This document shows positions 25,112 to 32,822 of a stretch of 64,000 nucleotides of DNA, piece by piece (the stretch's first letter is position 1; the number at the start of each line of letters is the position of its first letter). The DNA comes from Oscillospiraceae bacterium (GTDB taxonomy: Bacteria; Bacillota; Clostridia; Oscillospirales; Oscillospiraceae), in the NCBI GenBank assembly GCA_015067525.1, contig SVMH01000005.1, positions 1 to 64,000 of the forward strand, read 5' to 3'. The notes under the pieces were generated by a model, which saw nothing but the letters and a program-made list of their open reading frames with translations, was not told the origin of the DNA and ran no database searches. Made by a program: the position numbers and the translations under genes.

Positions 25112-25264
25112 ATGAAATATATCTGCCCCTGCGGTTATGAGTACGATCCCGCTATCGGTGATCCCGACAACGGTGTGGCTCCCGGCACGGCCTGGGAGGA
25201 TGTCCCCGCTGATTGGGTCTGCCCCGTATGCGGTCTGGACAAGGACGCTTTTGAGGAAGCGTAA
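25112..25264 (+). CDS. Rubredoxin (50 aa) with a shortened first Cys pair
   Basis: Small electron carrier with one iron bound by four Cys. The translation starts [19 protein letters not shown] and ends [16 protein letters not shown]. The second ligand pair is the standard CPVCG, while the first is C5-P-C7 followed by GY, one residue shorter than the usual CxxCGY. The rest ([21 protein letters not shown]) is standard. AAGGAGGA lies upstream. Ferritin starts 36 bp later with no terminator, so this is a two-gene operon linking electron supply to iron storage or oxygen/peroxide detoxification, behind a Fur-family box. Confidence 0.93.
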   Translation: MKYICPCGYEYDPAIGDPDNGVAPGTAWEDVPADWVCPVCGLDKDAFEEA

Positions 25265-25300
25265 AGCTGTCATTTAATTAAAACGAAAGGAGCCATCCCT

Positions 25301-25810
25301 ATGAACGAAACCGTCGCCCGCCTGCTCAACGAGCAGATCAACAAGGAACTCTACAGTGCCTACCTCTATCTGGATATGGCCATTTTCTACGACGCCATGG
25401 ATCTGGATGGCTACGCCAACTATTATACCATTCAGGCCCAGGAAGAGCGAGACCACGCCCTGCTCTTTATGAAGTACCTGCAGAGCAACGGTCAGCGGGT
25501 CACGCTGGATGCCATCGGCAAGCCTGACAAGACCTACGAGACGGTGCTCGACCCGCTGGTGGCTGCCGCTGAGCATGAGCGCTATGTCAGCGCCCTCATC
25601 AACGATATCTATCACGAGGCCTATCAGGCCCGGGACTACCGCACCATGAAGTTCCTGGACTGGTTCGTGGATGAGCAGCGGGAGGAAGAGGACAACGCCG
25701 ACTCCATGATCAGCCGCTACAAGCTCTTTGGCAGCGATCCCCGCGGTCTGTACCTCCTCGATCAGGAATACGCCGGCCGCGTCTACGCCGCACCCAGCCT
25801 GACGCTGTAA
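25301..25810 (+). CDS. ftnA: Ferritin (FtnA-type)
   Basis: 169-aa iron-storage protein that oxidises and mineralises Fe(II) in a 24-subunit shell. The ferroxidase ligands are in place: Glu in NKELYSAY (E16/17 region), Glu and His in AQEERDHALLF, Glu in AAEHERYVSAL, and the Gln/Glu set in FVDEQREEEDNA. AAAGGAG precedes the ATG. Second gene of the rubredoxin operon; terminator follows at 25851. Confidence 0.95.
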   Translation: MNETVARLLNEQINKELYSAYLYLDMAIFYDAMDLDGYANYYTIQAQEERDHALLFMKYLQSNGQRVTLDAIGKPDKTYETVLDPLVAAAEHERYVSALINDIYHEAYQARDYRTMKFLDWFVDEQREEEDNADSMISRYKLFGSDPRGLYLLDQEYAGRVYAAPSLTL

Positions 25811-25850
25811 CTTAACTTGATCACTTCATAATCTTACCATACTCTCTCCT

Positions 25851-25899
25851 AAAAAAGGAGCCGGAGGAGCGCAGCAACCGCTCCTCCGGCTTCTTTTTT
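25851..25899 (+). terminator. Intrinsic terminator of the ferritin operon
   Basis: AAGGAGCCGGAGGAGCG, CAGCAA, CGCTCCTCCGGCTTCTTTTTT. Confidence 0.92.
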
Positions 25900-25903
25900 G
25901 CTC

Positions 25904-27334
25904 TTATCCCACACCCACGGTGCCGCCGGTAACGGGGCCGTTATAGGTGGCGAAGGTGTCGCCCCAGACGTTGCCGTCGGAGTCGATGCCGCCGATCATG
26001 GTGTTGCCGATCCAGTATTCGGTGTGTCCGCCGCCATTGGGGTACTGAAAGACGGTGGTCATCATGTCCCAACTGCCGTGGAAGGTGGTGTAGACCTTGC
26101 GGCCATCTTCCAGCAGCGAATACTTCGTCAGAACGGTCTGGTTGCTGTCATAGACGGTCTCTGTATACAGCTTGTCATCCCGTGGACTTGCGTTGCGGGA
26201 GTCCTGCACCACTTTTTCCAGCGATCCGTCGGCGCGGTAATACTCGGTCTCTACCGTGCCGTTGGCGTAAGTGGCGGTGCCGGTTCTGCCGTCCTCGCTG
26301 TAGTTCCAGATGGTCACAAGGCCGGTACGGCCAATGTCTGTCTGGGTCTTGCGATTACCGTTGGCGTAATAGGTCAGTGTCCGCTCCGCCTGCTGACCGT
26401 CGGAGAAGACGGTGACTTCGTGCTGTAACCGTCCTGCGGCGTCATAGCGGGAGGTGACCTGTCGCCCGTCGGAGAGCGTTTTTTCCTCGTAGATCAGCAC
26501 GCCGCCGTCAAAGTCGGCGCGGCCTGTGACGTTGCCGGAGGTGTCCTTATACACAGCGGACACAGGGTTGCCTGCATCGTCCAGGGTCATCTCCGCGCCG
26601 GGGTCTGCCGTATACTCATTAATGATCTTCTCGTTTTCATCAAACCAGAGGTAAGTGGCATAACCCAGCGGATGGTGGGTCACACCGTGCAGCAGCGTGC
26701 CGTCGGGCGCATAAAAGCTCTCTCGCACGGAACCGTTGCTGGGATCCAGAGATTTGACCCACACGATGTTGCCATCTTCGTCCTCTTTTACCTCCAGTAC
26801 GTCGGGACCCAGCGGCACTTCTTTGACGCCCTCCAGCTTCAGGTGGGCGGTCAATCCGCCGCCGCAGCTGGCGGTGACGGTGATCTTCTCCTTCTCGCAC
26901 AGCTGCTGCACCACGTCACGGCTGGTTCTGCTGCACGCGGCGGTGGCGGCTTCCGTGGGGCCGAATATCTCAAAGCGCAGCTCGTCGCCGTCCGTGAGAT
27001 AGCCCTGCGCCAGCATGCGATCCAGAATATCGCGCAGCAGCGAAGGGTAGTCCTGCTGTGTGGCGGCAAAATCGACGCCGCCGAAGAGGGCTTTGGCGTC
27101 ATCATTGACGCACTGGATGGCGATTACGTTCTGCGCACCGTCTAAAAAGATCTTGATCTGCGGGTTCACGGAGATCAGCACCGAAATCGTACTGTTCCCC
27201 GCAGCGTCGCGCGCGGCGGCTTGCTCCATCGGCTCACAGGGGATGGGCGCTTTGGCGTCGCCGGCGCTGCCGCTGCAGGCAGTCAGGCTCAGACACAGTA
27301 TTCCGGCCAGAAGGAAAGAAATTAGCTTTTTCAT
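25904..27334 (-). CDS. Lipoprotein with RsgI-like domain and YD/RHS-like repeats
   Basis: 476 aa. Lipoprotein signal MKKLISFLLAGILCLSLTAC with lipobox LTAC. Residues about 40-130 look like the extracytoplasmic middle domain of RsgI anti-sigma factors: NSTISVLISVNPQIKIFLD, then VNDDAKALFGGVDF and a dense helix before the strand DELRFEIFG. The second half consists of short strand-turn-strand units ending in DG or NG (for example YDAAGRLQHEVT, YANGNRKTQTD, YADGSLEKV), like YD/RHS or MORN-type repeats. The cytosolic sigma-binding part of a real RsgI is missing, so regulation is unproven. GAGAGG lies before the ATG at 27334. Confidence 0.7.
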   Translation of the reverse strand: MKKLISFLLAGILCLSLTACSGSAGDAKAPIPCEPMEQAAARDAAGNSTISVLISVNPQIKIFLDGAQNVIAIQCVNDDAKALFGGVDFAATQQDYPSLLRDILDRMLAQGYLTDGDELRFEIFGPTEAATAACSRTSRDVVQQLCEKEKITVTASCGGGLTAHLKLEGVKEVPLGPDVLEVKEDEDGNIVWVKSLDPSNGSVRESFYAPDGTLLHGVTHHPLGYATYLWFDENEKIINEYTADPGAEMTLDDAGNPVSAVYKDTSGNVTGRADFDGGVLIYEEKTLSDGRQVTSRYDAAGRLQHEVTVFSDGQQAERTLTYYANGNRKTQTDIGRTGLVTIWNYSEDGRTGTATYANGTVETEYYRADGSLEKVVQDSRNASPRDDKLYTETVYDSNQTVLTKYSLLEDGRKVYTTFHGSWDMMTTVFQYPNGGGHTEYWIGNTMIGGIDSDGNVWGDTFATYNGPVTGGTVGVG

Positions 27335-27393
27335 AGAAAACCTCTCGTGTATGGGTGGTTTCATGATACTGCGCAGCGGAAAACAAGTCAAGA

Positions 27394-27428
27394 AAAAGGC
27401 GGCAGAGCTTAAGCTCTGCCGCCTTTTG
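27394..27428 (-). terminator. Intrinsic terminator of the MATE gene
   Basis: AAAAGGCGGCAGAGC, TTAA, GCTCTGCCGCCTTTT. Confidence 0.9.
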
Positions 27429-27442
27429 GTAAGCGGGAAGAC

Positions 27443-28828
27443 TCAATCCAGTATACGATGGCGAAGCCAGCGGCTGCCACGGAAGCGAACCCCGTAGATG
27501 ATGGCGCGGACCGCCCAGTCCAGAATCATGGCGATCCACACGCCGGGCACGCCCATTGCCAGCCACACGCCCAGCGCATAGCCGCCGAACACGCGGACGA
27601 TCCACATGATGCTCAGCGAAACGACGGTGCAGTAGGCGCCGTCGCCCACGGCGCGGAACACGCTGGGCAGCATGAAGCCTGCGTTGTGCACGATGGGCTG
27701 CACGATGGCGGTCATCAGCACGCACTGGTAGATCTGGGGCACGATTTCTGCCGGTGCGTTATAAAACTGCACCAGAAAATCAAAGGAGATCAGCGTCACG
27801 CCGATCATCACCACGTAGATGGCTGTGTTCACCGCAAACCAGCTCTTGGTCAGCGACCGGACATCGTCCGTCCGGCCCTTGCCCATGCAGATGCCGGCAA
27901 TGGTAAACATGGCGGAGTTGATGGTGTTGGCGAAAATCTGGATCAGCGACATGACGGAATAGGACACGTTGTAGCTTACCACCGCCATCGTGCCCATGGG
28001 CACGATGAAACCCTGCGTCACCAGCCGGCCACCGGTGAAAAACAGTGACTCCAGCGCGCAGGGGAAGCCCACGCGCATGATGGAACGCAGGATATGAAAA
28101 TTAATGCGCAGCAGCTCCCGCACGCGGAAGCGGAAACTGCTTTTGCCCAGATGCTTCAAAAGAAGCAGCAGTGGAACGTTCAGCACGCGGCTGAGGGAAA
28201 TGGAGAGAATCAGGCCCGGGATATCCATCTGCAAAATGGACAGCGTCACCACGTTCAGCAACACGTACAGGCCCGAGCTGATGATGGTGTAGAGCAGGGC
28301 GGTCCGACCCTCACCGATGCCTCGCAGCACGCCGCACATGGCGGTGGTCACACCCACCAGCGGCAGCGTCAGCGCGCCGCCCAGCAGATACAGTTTGCCT
28401 TTTTCGAAAACGTCAGGATCCGCCGCACCCAGCAGCAGCTGCAGCACTGGGCCGTGGAGCAAAAAGATAAAGAGCGATGTGGCTATGGTGAACAGCGTTA
28501 CAGCAGTTACGGCCTGCACGCAGGCCTCGTGCAGCTTTTCGGCGTTGCCGCGGCCGCGATAGTTGGCAACGACAACACAGGCGCCGGTGGCAATGCCGGA
28601 ATAGAACACGAACAAGAATCCGTTCAGTGTGTCTATCAGGCTGACTGCCGACAGCGATGCCATGCCGGCGGCACTGATCATACCCGTGTTGATCAACCCG
28701 AACATGGTGCTGAATGTGTTTTCCGCCAACAGCGGAACGATCAGCAGGAAGGACTGCCTCCACGTCAGAGAGGGGCGGGTAAAGTGCCGCGTAAGGAAAC
28801 TTTCTGTCTGTTCGGTCAAGGAAGCCAT
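27443..28828 (-). CDS. MATE family multidrug/Na+ efflux protein
   Basis: 461-aa 12-helix exporter of the MATE group. The N-terminal TM1-2 region (ENTFSTMFGLINTGMISAAGMASLSAVSL) and the repeat half (about residues 240-300) are typical. Substrates are cations or toxins coupled to Na+ or H+ flow; the particular one is not visible. Start at ATG 28828 with GAGGTGAT 8 bp upstream; the open frame continues upstream for over 300 bp without a better site. Promoter at 28912-28940 (minus). Single gene. Confidence 0.88.
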   Translation of the reverse strand: MASLTEQTESFLTRHFTRPSLTWRQSFLLIVPLLAENTFSTMFGLINTGMISAAGMASLSAVSLIDTLNGFLFVFYSGIATGACVVVANYRGRGNAEKLHEACVQAVTAVTLFTIATSLFIFLLHGPVLQLLLGAADPDVFEKGKLYLLGGALTLPLVGVTTAMCGVLRGIGEGRTALLYTIISSGLYVLLNVVTLSILQMDIPGLILSISLSRVLNVPLLLLLKHLGKSSFRFRVRELLRINFHILRSIMRVGFPCALESLFFTGGRLVTQGFIVPMGTMAVVSYNVSYSVMSLIQIFANTINSAMFTIAGICMGKGRTDDVRSLTKSWFAVNTAIYVVMIGVTLISFDFLVQFYNAPAEIVPQIYQCVLMTAIVQPIVHNAGFMLPSVFRAVGDGAYCTVVSLSIMWIVRVFGGYALGVWLAMGVPGVWIAMILDWAVRAIIYGVRFRGSRWLRHRILD

Positions 28829-28911
28829 GCTTATCACCTCATGCATTTCATCCAAAGGACTGATTTCGACGATTCCGTTGCGTTCGGCATCCAAGGGGTG
28901 CCGCTGCCCAC

Positions 28912-28940
28912 AAAATAGCATGGCCGGCACAAAAAGGCAA
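28912..28940 (-). promoter_or_regulatory. Promoter of the MATE gene
   Basis: On the minus strand TTGCCT, 17-bp spacer ending ATGC, TATTTT. The leader to the start codon is about 75 nt. Confidence 0.6.
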
Positions 28941-29017
28941 TGCACTTTTTTCCTGAAAAAAACGGGCTTTTTTGTGGCAAATGTCAATGGACACAAGCAC
29001 TTTGAAGGAAGAAAGAA

Positions 29018-29046
29018 GAGGAGGGACACGCGTGTGCCCCTCCCTT
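29018..29046 (-). terminator. Intrinsic terminator of the 114-aa gene
   Basis: On the minus strand GGAGGG-G-CACACGCGTGT-CCCTCC followed by T-rich TCTTCTTTC. Confidence 0.7.
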
Positions 29047-29055
29047 TTGCTCTGC

Positions 29056-29400
29056 TTATGTCATGTCTTTGCTCTGACGCACCTGCATGGTCAGGCAGTT
29101 GTTCTGCCGGCGGAAGCGTACCTGCGTGGATCCGCCCCGCTGCCAGCGCCATACCAGCCGGCTGCCGCCCTTATCCACCGCCCGCTCCAGCGCGGCGCGG
29201 CAGTGCTGTAAAAAGAGCAGCTCCTCGGCCAGCTGGTGCTGCGCCGCCACCTCCTGTGCGTATTCCGTGCAGGGCAGCAGGTCGACGGAGGCGGCCCGCC
29301 CCACGCTGCGGCTCAGCCGCAGGGCGGTTTCGGAGCTGCGCTGCTGCAGCTCCTGCCGCAGAGTGAGGATGGAAGCGTTGGTATTTGTCAGTTTTTTCAT
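29056..29400 (-). CDS. Hypothetical protein
   Basis: 114 aa, basic, mainly helical in its first two thirds (LRQELQQRSSETALRLSRSVGR, AEELLFLQHCRAALERAVDKG) with a strand-like basic C-terminus (RLVWRWQRGG, STQVRFRRQNN). No family recognised. AAAGGACGG precedes the ATG. It has a clear promoter (29499-29527), a 92-nt leader holding an intrinsic hairpin with T-run at 29431-29471, and a terminator, which together support that the gene is real. Confidence 0.6.
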   Translation of the reverse strand: MKKLTNTNASILTLRQELQQRSSETALRLSRSVGRAASVDLLPCTEYAQEVAAQHQLAEELLFLQHCRAALERAVDKGGSRLVWRWQRGGSTQVRFRRQNNCLTMQVRQSKDMT

Positions 29401-29430
29401 GTGTTTCGACCGTCCTTTCTTTTTTGAAAA

Positions 29431-29471
29431 ACAAAAAATGGATATAGTACGCCCGCAGGCGTTCCATATCC
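29431..29471 (-). promoter_or_regulatory. Leader hairpin with T-run (possible attenuator or short RNA terminator)
   Basis: On the minus strand a 14-position stem (12 paired) GGATATGGAACGCC with GGCGTACTATATCC followed by ATTTTTTG. It lies between the promoter at 29499-29527 and the 114-aa gene, so it would stop most transcripts after about 60 nt unless relieved. Confidence 0.55.
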
Positions 29472-29498
29472 GTTCACAGTCGATTCACTTGTGGGATG

Positions 29499-29527
29499 AT
29501 CGTACACCATCCGGCGGCAAAAGTCAA
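29499..29527 (-). promoter_or_regulatory. Promoter upstream of the leader hairpin
   Basis: On the minus strand TTGACT, 17-bp spacer ending TGGTG, TACGAT. Confidence 0.65.
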
Positions 29528-29550
29528 GCGGGGAGCCGAAGCTCCCCGCT
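29527..29550. terminator. Intrinsic terminator of the M42 gene
   Basis: AGCGGGGAGC, CGAA, GCTCCCCGCT; on the minus strand followed by TGACTTTTG. Confidence 0.7.
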
Positions 29551-29556
29551 GTTTTC

Positions 29557-30597
29557 TCAGATATCCAGCAGGTAGGCCAGGATCAGATTGGCCGTGCCGG
29601 TCAGACCGTCTATGTGGGTGCGCTCACGCCCGTGACTGCACCAGCAGGCCATGCCGAAGTCGGCGGCCTTCAGGTTGTTGCCGCCGCGCATGGCGGCGTT
29701 GCCGTCGGTGCTGTAGTTGAGGAACACATCCAGCGCATAGGGCACCTCTGCCTTTTCCGCGTAACCGATCAGACGGTTGATGAGCTCATAGTCATAGGGG
29801 CCGTTCTTGTCCTTGGCGCAGATGCTGACCTTGCGCTCGTCGCCCTCGTGCTGGGGGCCGATGAGGCCGATGTCGATGGCGATGTACTCGCTGACTTCTT
29901 CGGGCACGTAGCGGCCGCCCACGCCGATCTCCTCATTGTAGGGGAAGGCGAATAGGGTGCGGTATTTGGGCTTGAGGCCGTTCTCGGCCATGTATTTCAG
30001 CGCGGCGAACACGCAGGCCACGGCGGCCTTGTCATCAATAAAGCGGGACTTGAGATAGCCCTTGTCGGTAAACTCACACGCGGGGTCGATGTGCACAATG
30101 TCGCCGTTGCGGATGCCGAGGGCCTGCACCGCTTCCTTGCTGTGCACGTCCTCATCCAGCAGGATGTACATGGTCTCGTCGTTGCGCGGCAGGGTGCGGG
30201 CGTCCAAAAACACATGGACGGAGTGGGAATTGCACACCATCATGCCGGTGTAGCTGCGGCCGTCGCGGGTATAGACGGTGACGGTGGAGCCTTCTGCATT
30301 GTTAAAGTTGACGCCGCCCAGCGCGCGCACGCGCAGCGTGCCGTTTGGCTCGATGTGGCGGACCATCAGACCCAGCGTGTCGGCGTGGGCACCCAGCAGC
30401 ACGGTCTTGCTGCTGTCCTGGCCCTCCAGCTCGATATAGGGTGTACCGCGGCGGTCATAGGTGACGCTGTGGCCGAATTGCGCGGCGTAGCGCTCCAGCA
30501 CGGGGCGCAGCTGCAGGTCGTAACCCACGGGGCTGGGGATCTCCACGATGTCGCGGAAGCAGTCAATCAGGAACTTTTCGTCGATCTGGAATTTCAT
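29557..30597 (-). CDS. M42 family metallopeptidase (glutamyl/tetrahedral aminopeptidase type)
   Basis: 346-aa cytosolic binuclear zinc aminopeptidase. Metal and catalytic residues are visible in order: HAD (LGAHADTLGL), Asp in the KSRFIDDKA segment, catalytic Glu pair in PYNEEIG, Asp in AIDIGL, and the last His in RERTHID. These enzymes form dodecameric shells that trim peptides. CAGGAGAA lies before the ATG 30597, and an extended -10 (TGGTATAAT, 30657-30662 minus) is upstream. Divergent from the FUSC-like gene with a shared regulatory region. Confidence 0.9.
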   Translation of the reverse strand: MKFQIDEKFLIDCFRDIVEIPSPVGYDLQLRPVLERYAAQFGHSVTYDRRGTPYIELEGQDSSKTVLLGAHADTLGLMVRHIEPNGTLRVRALGGVNFNNAEGSTVTVYTRDGRSYTGMMVCNSHSVHVFLDARTLPRNDETMYILLDEDVHSKEAVQALGIRNGDIVHIDPACEFTDKGYLKSRFIDDKAAVACVFAALKYMAENGLKPKYRTLFAFPYNEEIGVGGRYVPEEVSEYIAIDIGLIGPQHEGDERKVSICAKDKNGPYDYELINRLIGYAEKAEVPYALDVFLNYSTDGNAAMRGGNNLKAADFGMACWCSHGRERTHIDGLTGTANLILAYLLDI

Positions 30598-30656
30598 GGC
30601 TTCGTTCTCCTGCGCTTTGCGGTGAATTGGAGGAAGGCGCGCCCCCCTCACGGGAA

Positions 30657-30662
30657 ATTATA
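30657..30662 (-). promoter_or_regulatory. Extended -10 of the M42 gene
   Basis: TGGTATAAT on the minus strand; no clear -35. Confidence 0.5.
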
Positions 30663-30702
30663 CCACGGCGCTATCGGGGCAGGTAGCAGATTTTAGTGGT
30701 GA

Positions 30703-30738
30703 AATCTCACGAAAAAAGTTGACTTCTTTTGTGAGATT
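30703..30738. promoter_or_regulatory. 36-bp imperfect palindrome centred on a -35 element
   Basis: Left arm AATCTCACGAAAAAAGT and right arm ACTTCTTTTGTGAGATT match at 15 of 17 positions around a central TG. It covers TTGACT, the -35 of the FUSC-like gene; a strong operator candidate. Confidence 0.65.
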
Positions 30739-30746
30739 GTTATAAT
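30719..30746 (+). promoter_or_regulatory. Promoter of the FUSC-like gene
   Basis: TTGACT (30719-30724), 16-bp spacer, TATAAT (30741-30746). Confidence 0.8.
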
Positions 30747-30799
30747 GTGATATGATGCGAAGAATATGTCGAATTTTTTCAAACAGAGGAAAGCGACTC

Positions 30800-31369
30800 A
30801 TGGGAGAAAAAAAGCAGGAACATAAAGTCCATATTGGCATGCGCAACATCAAGACGGCGGCGGCAGCCACCCTTTGTGCGCTGATCTATTTTATCATTGA
30901 CCGCAACCCCACGTTTGCCTGTATCGGCGCCGTGTTCGGTGTGGGTAAGGATCTGTCCCACTCCTGGCTCAACGGCGGCAACCGCCTGTTCGGAACCATC
31001 ATCGGCGGTTTTCTGGGCATGGCGCTGTTCCGCGTGTACATCATTTTCTATCCGCAGGGCGGATTCCATTTTTTGATGCTGCCGCTGCTGTTCATCGGCG
31101 TGATCCTGCTGATCGTGACCAGCCAGTACTTCAACTGGCCCGGTGCCATCCATCCCGGCGGCGTGATGCTGTGCATCCTGCTGTTCAACCAGCCGGTGGA
31201 CAGCTATATCACCTACTCTCTTGACCGCATTCTGGATACGGCGGTGGGCGTGGTGGTGGGCCTTCTCGTCAACGTGCTGCTGCCCCGGTACCGCATTGAG
31301 CGCTGGACGCACTGGCTGCTGGGCGGAATGTATGAGATCCCGGAAGACGCAAAAGATACAAAGCTATAA
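30800..31369 (+). CDS. FUSC/aromatic-acid-exporter-like membrane protein
   Basis: 189 aa with about four to five transmembrane segments. The opening HVGMRNIKTAAAATLCALIYFI-type sequence (here HIGMRNIKTAAAATLCALIY) and the GGNRLFGTIIGGFLGMALF segment match the N-terminal membrane half of the FUSC/YqjA-like or aromatic acid exporter families. The cytoplasmic half of full-length exporters is missing, so it is a short form. Possible role is export of organic acids or envelope stress response; not proven. Start at ATG 30800 after AGAGGAAA. Strong palindrome over the promoter. Confidence 0.75.
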   Translation: MGEKKQEHKVHIGMRNIKTAAAATLCALIYFIIDRNPTFACIGAVFGVGKDLSHSWLNGGNRLFGTIIGGFLGMALFRVYIIFYPQGGFHFLMLPLLFIGVILLIVTSQYFNWPGAIHPGGVMLCILLFNQPVDSYITYSLDRILDTAVGVVVGLLVNVLLPRYRIERWTHWLLGGMYEIPEDAKDTKL

Positions 31370-31372
31370 TGA

Positions 31373-31410
31373 AAAAAAGAGGAAACGGCATCGCCGTTCC
31401 CTCTTTTTAT
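31373..31410. terminator. Bidirectional terminator
   Basis: AAAGAGG-A-AACGGC, ATC, GCCGTT-C-CCTCTTTTT. Confidence 0.88.
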
Positions 31411-31413
31411 TTT

Positions 31414-31899
31414 TTACCGCTGGTCGTACTGCTTGACCTCCACGGACTGCTTTTCAAAGTCAATGAAGATCTGGAAGGCGTAGTTGTCCTCGCTGGTGTC
31501 CCATACCTCCACAAAGCGGGGGGTGATGGAGATGATGATCTCGTCCTCTTCGTGAGAGTACTTGTTGTAGCTGCCCCAGAGGTGCTCTTTGTACAGCTTT
31601 TCAAACTTCCGGTCCGGCTCGTCGATCACCAGTCCGCAGTTTTTGGCGGTGCCTTCGATCTGCACGCCGCTCCAGCACAGGGCCACCTGCGGGTTTTGGT
31701 AGAGCTGCTGGGTCTTGCGGAAGTTCTTGTCCGTCTTGAACCACACCTTGCCGTCGTAGAACAGGCAGCTGACGTTGCGTACCATCACATAGTCGTTGAC
31801 GCTGCTGGCCAGAGCCATGATCTTCCAGTCACCCAGCTTGCGGAACATCAGCTCCACTGCCTGGTCAAAGGTCAACGTCTTATCCACACTGAAATTCAT
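31414..31899 (-). CDS. Pyridoxamine 5'-phosphate oxidase family (split-barrel) protein
   Basis: 161-aa split-barrel FMN-binding-fold protein. Typical pieces are the N-terminal helix (FDQAVELMFRKLGDWKIMALAS), the strand set VMVRNVSCLFYDGKVWFKTD, and the KTQQLYQNPQVALCW stretch that follows in general stress protein 26-like members. Probably a flavin- or heme-binding protein of unknown reaction. ATAAGGAGG lies before the ATG. ribU starts upstream only 12 bp away on the same strand, so the two genes are likely one operon under the FMN riboswitch, which fits a flavin link. Confidence 0.85.
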   Translation of the reverse strand: MNFSVDKTLTFDQAVELMFRKLGDWKIMALASSVNDYVMVRNVSCLFYDGKVWFKTDKNFRKTQQLYQNPQVALCWSGVQIEGTAKNCGLVIDEPDRKFEKLYKEHLWGSYNKYSHEEDEIIISITPRFVEVWDTSEDNYAFQIFIDFEKQSVEVKQYDQR

Positions 31900-31911
31900 A
31901 CCGCTTCCTCC

Positions 31912-32511
31912 TTATTGGATCATCTTCTTCAGCGGAACGCTGAGTTTCTTATACGTCACAAAGGCCAGCACCGCCGTAATGGTGCGGGAGATCAGGTTGA
32001 AGGGCACCACAGAGAAGGCCACCATGGTGGGGATGTCCTTGATCCACGGATTTACGGCGCTGAACATGGCCACGATGCCGTCCCAGTTCATGCCGTAGAG
32101 CTTGATATAGAAGGGGAAAATGATGTACAGGTTGGTGAAAATAGCCACCACCACGCTGGTCACCGCGCCGATGACAAGACCTACGGCAGCGCCCTTCTTG
32201 GTGCGGTGGCGGCGGTAGTACAGAACGGCCGGCAGCACATAGGCCATGCTCAAAAGGAAGTTCTGGATCTCACCGGTGAACATGGACTCCGTGCCCTGAA
32301 TGGCCAGCTTCAATCCGATCTTTACCACGATGATCATCACCGCGCCCACGGGGCCGAGAATGAAGCCACCGATCAGCTCCGGCAGGGCCGACAGGTCGAA
32401 CTCCGCCACCGGGGAGAGGAAGGGCACGCCGAAGTTGATGAAGATCAGTACAAAGGCGATGGCGCCCATCATGGCGGCCATGGTCAGCCGCCGCAGATTG
32501 GTTTTCTTCAT
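31912..32511 (-). CDS. ribU: Riboflavin ECF transporter S component RibU
   Basis: 199-aa membrane S component that binds riboflavin and works with the shared ECF ATPase/EcfT module (not in this window). Six hydrophobic segments; characteristic are the N-terminal AAMMGAIAFVLIFINFGVP and the ECF-type segment LPELIGGFILGPVGAVMIIVVK. The FMN riboswitch directly upstream assigns the substrate. GGAGG 8 bp before ATG 32511. The downstream PNPOx-like gene overlaps the same transcript. Confidence 0.93.
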   Translation of the reverse strand: MKKTNLRRLTMAAMMGAIAFVLIFINFGVPFLSPVAEFDLSALPELIGGFILGPVGAVMIIVVKIGLKLAIQGTESMFTGEIQNFLLSMAYVLPAVLYYRRHRTKKGAAVGLVIGAVTSVVVAIFTNLYIIFPFYIKLYGMNWDGIVAMFSAVNPWIKDIPTMVAFSVVPFNLISRTITAVLAFVTYKKLSVPLKKMIQ

Positions 32512-32526
32512 GGAACATACCTCCAA

Positions 32527-32571
32527 AATGAAAATTCCCGAAGCTATCTTAGAAACAGCCTCGGGAAATAC
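32527..32571 (-). terminator. Riboswitch expression platform (terminator hairpin)
   Basis: On the minus strand TTCCCGA-G-GCT, about 11-nt loop, AGC-T-TCGGGAA followed by TTTTCATTTT, just before the ribU ribosome site. It would end transcription when FMN is bound. Confidence 0.8.
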
Positions 32572-32621
32572 GCACCGGCGGCCGAGCGCCGACCGGCACT
32601 CCGCCCCGTGTGGAAGTATTT

Positions 32622-32739
32622 CGTCTTTTCCCATCCGGACTGTAACCGTCGGTTCCGGAATCGCACCGGATCGGCCTCCGCAAACGGGAGGTTCATGGAC
32701 TGTACCATCGGTCGGGAATTTCACCCTGCCCCAAAGACG
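32622..32739 (-). promoter_or_regulatory. FMN riboswitch (RFN element)
   Basis: The aptamer reads on the minus strand from CGTCTTT to AAAGACG (closing stem P1). Conserved segments are present: GGGGCAGGGTGAAATTCCC, GACCGATGGTA, CAGTCC, CCGGTGCGATTCCGG, ACCGACGGTTACAGTCCGGATGGG. It controls ribU with a downstream terminator platform. Confidence 0.97.
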
Positions 32740-32762
32740 TTTCCATATGAACTTCTGCCCCT

Positions 32763-32791
32763 ATCATAATATAACCGCGCCTGTTCGTCAA
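32763..32791 (-). promoter_or_regulatory. Promoter of the riboswitch-ribU operon
   Basis: On the minus strand TTGACG, 17-bp spacer, TATGAT. Confidence 0.8.
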
Positions 32792-32822
32792 CAGAAATGT
32801 GCGCCGGAGGCTGCACTTTAAC

